NCBI RefSeq assembly: GCF_016808335.1
Contig: NC_053149.1
Span: 12,141,714 to 12,205,713 of the forward strand
Direction of reading: 5' to 3'
Source: Panicum virgatum
Lineage: Eukaryota; Streptophyta; Magnoliopsida; Poales; Poaceae
DNA length: 64,000 nt
Part shown: positions 35,303 through 46,300 of the stretch, piece after piece
How positions within the stretch are numbered: the stretch's first letter is position 1
Layout of the letters: every line of letters starts with the position of its first letter
Program-made: the position numbers and the translations under genes
Notes under the pieces: generated by a model
The model's database searches: none
Told to the model about the DNA's origin: nothing
What the model saw: the letters and a program-made list of their open reading frames with translations, nothing else

Positions 35303-38300
35303 TCAGGTGGCGAGCTTTCTCCTAAGCCTGTTGAAGCTTGGTTTCAGCAGCTGGCTTGCGCTCGGGTCAATTGGCAACAGCGGCTTCCTGTTCTGTGTAC
35401 TGGCAACACGGCTGGGTGCCGGTGCCGCTTTGGTGCTGGCCTTGCCAGCATTAGCTGGCCTCTGCTTCTTCGCCTTGGGGCCCTCTAGCCTCTCCAGAAT
35501 CCTTGAAGTCTTCTCGTCCAGCGGCTTCACTGGAGATGGTGGTTTAGTGCGGGGAGGCTTGTCGGCAGTAAGCCTGGGAGGTGCAGCGGTGGTGAAGTTG
35601 TCGTCGAGGTCATCGATGATGATGAGTTTCTCCCACTCCTCACTGATGCTGGGGGAGGAATTCCCCTTCTTGGACTGGCTCGATAGCTTGTTCGCCTTGG
35701 GAGTTCTGAATGTTGATGTCTGTGGTTCGCTGAATGAGTGGAGATGGTCATCGAGACCTCCAGCGTTTTCCTCAGGTTGGTTCAGGAACCTGCTGTCTTC
35801 AAGACCCTGGCATGTTGGTACTTGTGGCTCGCTGAACGAATCAACGTGGTGATGGTCCTTCGGGGCAGAGTCTGGATCAATTGATCTGCGAAATGAAATC
35901 GATTTCATTAATGGGACATATTATTTGACCATGGTTTCCATGACAAGTCATGATAGCAGGCAAAACAAATCAAACCAATTACTGAAATCGTGAATCGGAA
36001 GAAAGCATCATGTGACGGTATAAGTAGCAACCAAGTAGGTACCCGAATTGCAGGCTGTCCTTCACCAGGCGATTCAATTTCGAATGAAAACCTCTTTCAT
36101 GTTGCAGAGGGTTGTAATCCTTGAGTGCAATCTGAAAAGTAGCAGTTGCCAGGTATTAATTAAAACTTTAAAAGAGTGTGTCGTGCAAGGAAGCTGATAA
36201 TAGTATGCAGAACAAGTTTGTGGAGCAAGGAAACTACTAATCATAAGCAGACCAAATAATGAAAATCATTCACCTGATCGCAAGTCACAAGTACAGAAAT
36301 AGAGGGAGACATACCTTAGACAAGGAAGTTTCAACTGAATTCTTGATTTCCATTGTAACCTTGGAGTTGCAATCTCGATTCATGTCTGGGAGAGGCAATA
36401 TCTCTTCAGATCCAGCAAGCCTCTAAAACATTATGTGTTCCAATCATTAGCGCAAGCCAGTAACAGACCAGAATCCTTTCTTTTACAGCAACTGATGAGG
36501 AACGAAAATAAAAGCTTTATGACTAAGATAGTTATCCAGCATTCAGAATCCAATCCGATAGGCTTTTATGCTAACTACTACAGGCGGTGCAAATGCCTCA
36601 AATTATATCGCAAATCAAAAAAGGCCAGGTGCTTATACCCTCAGAAGCATTGGTCCCTTCTCAGATGGTAGAAGAAGATAGTAACACAAAAGAGTTCCCA
36701 TTTTCATTGTTTCAATATTACATGATGAGGAGCAAACAAGTCCCTGGTCAAGCTTGAAAAGAGTTTCACATAGGCCATAGAAAACTGCACAGCACAGATA
36801 ATACTGACATATCAGAATCATTTGAGAAGCTAGAGACACATCATGCGTAAATTTGCGATACTAACTCTGGGTGTTCTGGTCTGAACATTCATCAGTTAAA
36901 GCAACTTCAACATCATTTGAACTGGGAATCACAACAAAAGACCTCCCCATTATGACTCCTGTTAACAGACATTGTCATTAAATTTACAAAATATGTGTAT
37001 CTGAATAGTCAACGGTAGTGGATACCTTCATCCATTGAGGCTAACTGAGTGCGCTCAATTACATCAAACGAAATCGAAGTAGAGACTCGCTGCAAGTTTG
37101 ATCCACCTTCTGAAGTAGGCAGAAACAATACCTTTTGTTCTCCAATCCTCACAGCAGTATCAGTAACATCAGATGCTGCAAGCTGTCGACTAGTTATTGG
37201 ACACATCCATTTTACCTTATTTGTGGTGACAAGGTCAATAGGGCGACCATGACACTTGCATGCCTGTTCAAATCAATGTGTTCTGCATTAGCATAGCAGT
37301 GAAAGAGGCTACAGAATGGACAATAGAAAGTATGGAGGCATAACTGTTATTATCTGAAGGAAATAAGAAGTTAAAAAAGTTGATTATGAAATTACTGAAA
37401 TTGTATGAAAAAATTCCTTTATCAGTCACATATTATTCCACTAACCAATACTTATATAGAACAAACTCAATGCTTGCAAATCACAAGATGGAACATTGTT
37501 TTGGGTAGTGAAAGGAAAACATTACATTCAGATATTCTGTCATTGAACCTCTAAATAAAATAGCTAGAGGTGGTATAATAACTTCTATCACCTGACAAGA
37601 TGGAAAACCATCAGTTATGTGATTGGCTGATGCGTACAGGTTGCAACATATGTGTTTAACAGAGTCAATAATGGGATATCTGAACAGAAATACAGCTTGC
37701 AGTATCTCCTCTTTGTCATCCTTTAGCTCTTCTAACCACCTCTTCACTAGGCCATGCAAAACTTGGGGCTCTGCATTTCCAAATATACAGCAAACATACA
37801 TACTTTTGGGTTACCTCACATGACAGAAACATTGAATCTGAACTGGAGTGTAAAGAACTCCTAATATGGCAGAGATAGCCGTCGGGTCCCATTCCCCAAA
37901 AATAACTCTCTGGTAGTGTGATTTCAGCATATTGTTAGAATTATGAAAAAGTTAATAGCATGATCATATTATGGTTTGTTGGTTGATCATGAAAGATCAC
38001 CTTATTATCCGAACATAAACAAAAAAAAGCAATAAATGATTTGAAACTTCCATACCAGGATTATATCTCCGTACCACACAGTTCTCAAGATCACAAATTC
38101 TGTTTACAAAAGAATTGGCATTTTCGAGAATGTCACCATACATGAATGCAGCTTCTGATTCCAACATTATAAAGTCCACTGCAACACACTGTTCTGCTGC
38201 ATCCTGATGACAATACAAGACATTAATCAAAGGAATGCATCAAGAGTAAGGACTTAGTGGGGGAAAACTGCAGCTTAATCCCTCTCAGAAAAACTGCAAG

Positions 38301-39634
38301 TTATTATGCTAATACCATAAGGGACCTTCGAAGAGCTTCTGGGTTTTGTGCAGACATACATATAGCAATCACTTTCTTGGAGATGTCATCAGTGGCCCAA
38401 GAATAGATGGCTCTATTGCTAAAAAGGTTTGCCAGTGATACATCTGCACATGAGAAATATAGTCAGGAAAGTGTTCCATCTGACGATCACTCTCCTGTTA
38501 AAATCCACACATATTCACAGTATTTAGCACTTCTGAGTTAGTTTGGTATTGTACCCATCTCACAAATAATTGGAAGATTATGGGACCAACACAGTTGCCG
38601 TACCTCCACTTGAAGACCCAACATGTTGGTCAGGGAGAAAGCCATCCAGAGGTATGTTATTTACAGCATGGTGAAAATCTCGAAGGCTGAACTTTTCACC
38701 AGGCCTATACCCAATCTTTAGCTGGTTGACATTCAGATGTTAGAATATATAACAATGTCGTAAAAGTGCAGCAGGAACACATCTACACATATGGACTGAA
38801 TAGACTAATAAGCACTACAGACTGATTGACTGAACTGAGTGATATTGGGATCGGCTAATGTCACCACGTTCACAGTGCGTCTAAGCAGTTGTCCACAGGG
38901 ATAAATTGGTTCCTGTTTCATAGCAAACAGAAGGCGGTACGGATTTTACCCTCGGAACACCACGAAACACCACAGTGAACAGAAAGCTAATTATAGAACC
39001 TGCACAGGCAGAAATGCACTGAAGAAGCGTAGCAACACAAACATTTTACGACCTCATCTGTGGTGTGTGTCAGCACCCGATGCCGATTGGAGCCAAAAAC
39101 AAACAAAGGCGACACTACATCGAGCAGCATAGCCTATGCAGCGGTGGACACAATCATTATACCGGATCAGTTGGTTTTGAAGTCAATTTGGAATCAGCAA
39201 ACATGCAGCGCACGGAACACTGAAAAGTGAAAACAACCAGGGGTCCGATCAACAGCATGGAGCCATGGAGGATGGATAACTGACCTCAGGCCAGGAGGAG
39301 GAGGACGAGGAGGATGATTTGGAGGAGGGGGCGTGGACGTAGCTGAGGGCCAGGCGGCCGGGGAGCCCGCCGGCGTCGGCGGAGGACGAGGCGTGGGGTT
39401 GGGGCGGTGGCGTTGCGGCGGCGTAGAGGTTGGCGAGGTGGAGCAAGCACTGCACAGGCGCGCGGAACCGCGGCGGCGCACGGGGTTTAGTTGGGGTTGC
39501 TCACCTCCGACGGATGGATGGGCGGGGAGGAAGAGGAAGCGGGCGGGCGGGAGCGTGGTAGGTACCTGCTTGACGCGGTGGAGCAGGGGAGGGGGGATGT
39601 TGCGCAGGTCCAGCAGGAAGCAGAGCAGCGCCAT
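35303..39634 (-). CDS. Conserved plant protein of unknown function (12 exons)
   Basis: Exons: 39,634-39,566, 39,449-39,285, 38,721-38,604, 38,443-38,316, 38,203-38,056, 37,770-37,592, 37,263-37,026, 36,958-36,866, 36,784-36,639, 36,422-36,315, 36,131-36,043 and 35,885-35,303. All borders are GT-AG with consistent phase; 687 residues. I do not recognise the family. The N-terminus (MALLCFLLDLRNIPPPLLHR, then LLHLANLYAAA, LALSYVHAP, FSLRDFHHAVNNIPLDGFLP) alternates hydrophobic strands and helices and could be a vWA/Rossmann-like fold. The middle has a CKCHG...WMCP cysteine cluster near residues 270-290, then VIMGRSFVVIPSS and LLCYYLLLPSEKGPMLLR. The last 190 residues are disordered and rich in Ser, Pro and Lys, with two FSEPQ(V/T)(P/S)T repeats, an acidic SEEWEKLIIIDDLDD patch and a basic tail (FNRLRRKLAT). 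An unbroken frame over 12 exons says it is a working gene. Any function is unknown. Confidence 0.82.
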
Positions 39635-40303
39635 GGCCGCCCGCCCACATGCGTCCGCCTCCGATGATCCCTCACCCCTCCCTCGCTGGCCTTCTCTTCT
39701 CCGGCGTCGGCCGCGACCTGGCGACGCGTGCTGCTGGCTTCTCCTAGACGGCGCCGCGCCGCGCCGCGAGGGAATTTGAATGGGTGGCTTGCAGAGCACG
39801 CCCAGCGCACGCACGACCAACAGGTATATATAGACAGGAACCGGCTTGGCGTGTTGAGTTTGAAACAAAAAGAGGCACTCGAAGTGCCCAACTGACTTGA
39901 GAGTCGACTCCATCCGAGAGGCACAAAGTTAAGGGGAACTGGAATCTGTTTTTTTTCCCTAATATGCTACAACTTTGCTTCAAATTCAACATGAAGTGAA
40001 CTACATTGGTTACTTGGTTAGAGCACTCCCCCGGTCCCAGATTCTAAAAGAAAATAAGAGACTTAGATTACACTGCATTAATGACAATGCTTCGAGCAGA
40101 AACATAGTGCTTGTTTAGAACAGCAGTTTTGTCGAAGTCTTGAAGATCAGCAGCGAATTCAGCAGATAGCATAAGGCTCGGGCCTTGTGATGCAATTCGG
40201 CAGCTTTCCTTCCTCAATGCAGGTTGGCCGCCTTGGACCGACCAAGGGTACCAGATCATACGTTCTGAATTCTAGAGTGAATATGCTCTACAACAACGCA
40301 CGG
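39635..40303. other. Spacer between two minus-strand genes
   Basis: Holds the promoter and leader of the unknown gene and the 3' UTR of INTS7. The antisense open frames around 39,333-39,779 are shadows of exon 2 and its GC-rich surroundings. Confidence 0.6.
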
Positions 40304-43300
40304 TCAGGACTTTCGGACAGAGAAGATAGCGCCATCGTTCAGAGGCAGGAGGCTGAAATAGGAGCCGTTCTCGTCGACGCAGCACACGAGCCACTTTATC
40401 TGATACGAACCTTCAGGGAACGAGGAGACATCCAGCAGACAAGCCGAAAATCCCTGCCCGCTATCAGCTGGTTCGAAGCGTGCAAATGCCGTCACCATCT
40501 CCGAGCCAGACTGGGAATCCCTCTCGTCCCTGCCCTTCCTCAGATCACTCTTTATGTACTGCAGCAGCTTGGCGTTAAGCTCAACCATTTCAGAGGTCTT
40601 CTGCGGTCCAAACTGTTTGCTTCTTGTTCCTGCCGCATCAAAGCAGGTTGTCGAGCTTGCAGCTAGAATGCAGTACAATTTCACAGGGCGAATCGCGGTT
40701 CTCTCTAACACCCTCTTCCACTGCATGCCAAGGGTCAGAGACAACTGGAAACCAGGCTCTACTGACATTCCGCTTGTGTCAACAGGATTTGAAACAAACA
40801 TGTAAAGTTCAGCACCAAGGCAAGGCCTGCATTTATACCAAAAAAAAGAAATTGTTATCTCAAGTTTGAAACCTTCATTTGAAGGCAACAAGCTTACTCT
40901 GAATGCTAATAAGTCAAAGTGGTTTTAGATTATCAAACAAATGCCAGAAACTGACATATCTCAACCACCAAACAAATGCTAATAGGTCAAAATGGTATTT
41001 GATTATCAATGCAGAGAAACAGAATATGTACCTTACTCTGAAGAAATACTTGGGAACCACAAAAGGCAATTCCATTAACTTCTGCAGAATGACAGATAGA
41101 AGTTGCAACCCTCCATGCCAAGAATATAAACAGTCCGCTCCATTTGTCATTCCATTAGATTCAGCATTCCCACGTGCACGAAGCAAAGATGCCACAGCAA
41201 AATGGCAAAGAGAATAAGAATCCTTTTCAAGAATACCTGGACAGTTCATTCGTCCACTGGACTGTAAACAGACTTGTGCATCAAAAGAAGCGGGCATGAA
41301 TTGTTGCAGTTGGGAAACAACCTGCCTGTCTGACCCATCTACTCTTCCATGTAAATCTTGTAGGGCCGAAGCATGAGAAAACCTCTTGGGAAGCTTGCAC
41401 GGCTCTACATCATTATATGCTCTTGAGAAATCCACAGAATATGCAGTACAAAATGCCAAAAGTGAGCACATGAAAGCAAGCCTGGCTAAACTACTAGAGC
41501 TATGACAATCCATGTCCATATGGGATGCAGCAAGGAGATCATAACTCTTTGCCAGATCACTTAGTCTTAAAGAGCAACTAGCCAAAGCAAGTATTTGGCC
41601 TTGGATAAGCTCTCCTGATACATTTAAATGGTTTTCTCTTCCTTCATATGCAGAAGAAGTTGAACTAAGAATACCAAGAATGTCAGTTAAGATCTCAAGA
41701 AATGATGATCGGAGACTAATGAACCATCTCTGGAAAAAGAATTCAAAATCTGAAGAGGCATTTGATTCTAGGGCATCATTAGCTAAGCATGTTCTGCCAC
41801 AAATACCAGTGATTTTTGCTTGGTGATCATGCAACTCTTGAGATGCACTGAGAATACTGTCAGTGTCTGTTTTAGCACAGTAAAGGTCCTCACTAAGATC
41901 ATTGTCTATCTGTAGCTCACCGACTAACTTTATAGTTGCTGAGGGAAAAAGCAACAGCTTCATCTCAATTTCCCCAGCAGAAAAAAGTAGCAATGATTTC
42001 AGCCAACAACTGAAAGGGCCTGGATTAAATGCATCTGCCAGTTTCCTAAAGACAAAGGAAGCTGTGAACCAGAGACCTTTACAACAACAGTACATAGAAG
42101 ACCTATAAGCTTCCCAGTATTTCTGCTTTTTTATAAGCATTTTGGTCATTCGAAGTGCACATAATTCCTGAGCTATCCAAACCAAAGGAGTTGAGAAGAA
42201 ATTAGGCTCCTCTTTTGAACCACATAATTCCTGAGTACCATCTCTGAGTTTACAAGTATGCCGAGCAATACAAGCACAAATTATCAGATGGAAGGCTTCA
42301 TATGTGCTCCAATATTGAGAGTCATTCTGATGGACACACTCGATTAGATCCTTAATGCTATCATGAAGATTGTATCTAGTACCAGATGTTTTACAAAGCA
42401 CATTGTGACAAGCATTTGCAAACTTGAGCGTGTAAAGAGTGAGATCATGCGCAATGGACTTTTTATTCTTGCAATCAAATTTGGTGGGATCCAGTTTTCC
42501 CTTACCAATGTTTGTTTCAATGTGAGAAGCTTCAATACTTGTAGCTAAAAGTTCAGCATTGGCATTTGAAGTGCTCAATTCCTCAGGAGCAACACTTGTC
42601 TGGAATGGTTCAACAGAGGTAACAGCAACTTCAGAGTAATTACTGCCATTAATTTGAGATAGTTCTTTTAGCAGGCCTCTTAGTTCACCAAGAGCAACAG
42701 TAGCAGCAGAAGGGTAGCATGAGACAAGCTTCAGCATAAGTCTGAAAGGAGCTATGTATTTCTTATCCAATTCAGATGACATGCAGATGTTTCCGCTAGT
42801 GACTTTTTTCTTTTTGATGCTGATTACTTGATTGACCAGAGATATAATATAATTCACAATCATTGCTATGAACTTATACAGTGCCCTGTTCATACAATTT
42901 TCTTCAGAAGTTAGTGATATGTTGTTGGTTACTCCTTGGCACTCCACATATGCAAATGATGAACCCTTAAGAATGGTCATGTTCAAATCTGGCCTTGCTT
43001 GCTTGAGAATGCAAAAGACTTCCACAAGTATTTCTAGAGCTGTACCTTGCATCTCCAAGGAAGAAGAATGTAAATAACTTTCAGCAGCCAGAAGAAGCTT
43101 AGATAATTCAGAACCACTTAAATGATGAATGCATGACGCTTTACCACAGAAAATCTGAAAAAGTTTTATCCAATCAGATAACATGAGGAAAATGAGGTCT
43201 AAATCACAAAGCACAGAGGCAATTAATCATCACCTTCTGCAGAATCATTAACACATCGCTCTTATAGTCAAGTGAAAAATCCACATCATCAATTAGTGGC

Positions 43301-46300
43301 AACAATCTGCCAAGAACAGTCCTAATAACTGGAAAATGGTAGGTATGTCTGTGAAACATAAAACACATGCATTTTAACGCCGTAGACTTCATAGGAGTGG
43401 AATCATGATTCAGAAACAGTAACAGTAAATCCACCTGCAATAACATGTTGACCAAAGGAATAAAGTTAGTTAAAAATCAATCAACAAGTGGAGAATGTTC
43501 GTGTGTATGGAGCATTGGTAGCTACCAGGATCTCTTAGCCAGATCATTAGATAAATGGATAGCTTTTATGTTAACATAGAAGTTGCAACGGCACAAATAT
43601 TAGTGCTAAAGAACAGGAGGACGTTTCAGGTAACATCCAAGTATTATGAATGCCATGTACATAATTTAAACTTTATCAAGCAGTGGTTTTGCTTTTGAAA
43701 GCAGAAGCCATCTTTCAGTAAAGTGACAAAAGATAAAGTACAGGAAAACTAAGAATGTTTGGAAAAGGAAATATGGGATGGCCATTAGAAGTGGCCAAGT
43801 GGGGTAAAGACTTGATAACTGCCGGCCACGCGTTAGAGCGTTCGCACGGCAGGGCTGCCAGTTCCCACCCACGCCCACCAGAGCCATCATTATACTGCCG
43901 CTGGATCCCACAGCCACCCAACCTTATCTCCTCTTGCCGTTCATCTTCCACTCTACCTCCCGAGAAATTCCTCCCCCTCTCTCCACCATTCCTCCCCCTC
44001 TCTCTCCACCATCCCTCACCCCATCGAGCCTCCCCGCCCCGCTGGCCTTCCCCTGCAACTAGCGGGGCCGCAGCCTGCGGCGTGCGGGGCGGCGGCGGCG
44101 GCGTACAACGCGGAGCCGCAACGCCTCCCTCACCTCGTCGCGCCTCCCCTCCATGTCGTCCTTCCCCTGCAGCGCGCAGGGCCGCCGCGGCGGTGTGCCG
44201 CGCGAGGGGCCGACGAGGTAGATACAGATGGCTCCGAGGAGCGCCTTCTCTGGGGTTGCCGAAGATGCGGCCGAGGTCGGCGGATAATCCGACGGTGAAG
44301 ACGGCGACAATGATTGAGGCCGCGCCCGCAGAGAGGAAGAGCCTGCGACGGCCGAGTGGGGAGGCGGCTAGGGCGATGCGGTCGGAGAGGTGTCTGACAA
44401 GGGGCTGGACGAGGAGGCCGGAGAGCGGGCTGCAGTGCCAGATGAGGCGTGCGGAGATGACCAGCTCCTGCACGTAGGGGGTGAGCAGCGACAGCTGCAG
44501 CACTCAGCTGAACTGCACCCCGCATGCCGCCGACGCCGTGCGCAGCAGCTTCTGAAGGGGAGGGATGGGAAGGGAGGGGAGGGGATGAAGACAGGGGAGC
44601 AAGCAAAGCAATGCAAGCTGCCCGCGTGCGCCCAGTAAGCATTTCAGTAATTTGCAATAGGTATTTTTGTCAAATAGTAGAAGCATTTTTAGTAATTTTC
44701 TATAGGGAATTATATCAATTACTACAAGCATTCAGTACTTTCCACTAGGCCAATACATCAAATACTTGAAGTATTTTAATGATAGAGAGTAGGCTCATAC
44801 AAACCAATTATGCAGCCAATCCCTTTTTGGGTTTTGGTCTTTCAAAATACTTCTGTCTATGTTCTAATTTGCTCATAATTTTTCAAAATTTTGCTTAAGA
44901 GGTTTCAAAAAATTGCTAGACTCTAATCATGCAGTCCTTGCTAGACTCTAATCCTGTCAATTAGCTTTTACTGGTATTTTCTATAGATGCAGGGAGCTGC
45001 AGTTTGACATTTTTGTTTAGAGCAGTTGAACAACAATGAATATCTTTCTATTCCATTTTTCATTAGACAACAACTTGGCTCTAAGAAAAGATAAAAAACA
45101 GTTTGACTTTTGTTTAGAGAAGTTGAACAAAATGAATATCATGTACACAGTTTTTGTTTAGAGCAGTTGAACAACAATGAATATCATGTATGCAGTTTCA
45201 CTTTTGTTTAGAGCATTTTTTGCATTCTGATTATAGCATTTTTCAAGTGTTCCTACCGATAGTTTTTTTGGATTTTCATGTATACAACTTATGCTAAATC
45301 AACATGCAAATTAATCATACCAGCTAAGCATTTTTGTGTTTTAGATAGTAGCTTATGTTAAACCAGCTAAGCAGTTTATGTATCATGCCTTAGCATTTTT
45401 TAAGTTACATGTAAGCAGCTTAAGGTAAATCAACAAACAAATTATTCATATTAGTCTAAGCTTTTTTTGTATTTTAGATAGTAGTATTTTTCCCTTGTTT
45501 TGATTTGATTAGCCATTGGTTTTACTGGAATTCACTTTGTTTAGGCAACTTATGACATGTGAACAAGCAATTTATTCATCTTTAGTCTAGCATTTTTTTA
45601 TCTAGCTTTGGCATTTTGTCATATTTCTAAATTATCTTGCAGTCAGCACGTGACTTATCTTATAACCTTGTGTAGTATATTGCAATGTTGTATTTCTAAC
45701 TGTTGATAATTGCATTCACCTTCAATTTCCCATGACCATCTTAGTGGCTTTTTCTTTATTTACACTTGATCAAGTTTGTTTGCCTTAATGTTAAGCTTAT
45801 GCAAGTAATCTGATCTTGCAGATTTTCATTTGACCCAAATACTAAGCTGGGCCTTGATGTTGCCTCGTGTCTCATCACAAGGTATCTTCTCCAAGTGCAA
45901 GGGTTTAATTTCTTATCTAGGAGAATCACTTTATATAAATTTTGAATGACATCGTGCTTATCATGTGTTTTCCCTTTTCAACTTATATATATATGCGATG
46001 ATGATATTCATTATCTTAATTCCAGTCAATGTTCTCGTTAATGGTTGTTGTTGTGCAAAGCAATGTTATTTGTGTTAATCAAATAAGCTTGATGTTCTTT
46101 GCTGTCTGTACTTGTTCATCATCAACATCATCAACAAAGCCTTTTAATCCCAAGCAAGTTGGGGTAGGCTAGAGTTGAAACCCAACAAAGACCATTATTC
46201 ATGGTTCTGGCACGTGAATCGCGGCTTTCGAAGCACTCCTATCCAAGGACAAATCTCTAGGTATTCATGGTTCACTGAATTTTTTTAGTAAAGTCTACAG

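Noticed and set aside
41032..41037. Alternative INTS7 exon-6 donor at AGA/GTAAGG
   Set aside because: It would put the last exon out of frame; the donor five bases later (AAG/GTACAT) keeps the frame and gives the expected RPCLGAEL junction.
43755..44477. 240-codon plus-strand open frame
   Set aside because: Antisense of the sucrose-transporter fragment; no protein similarity of its own.
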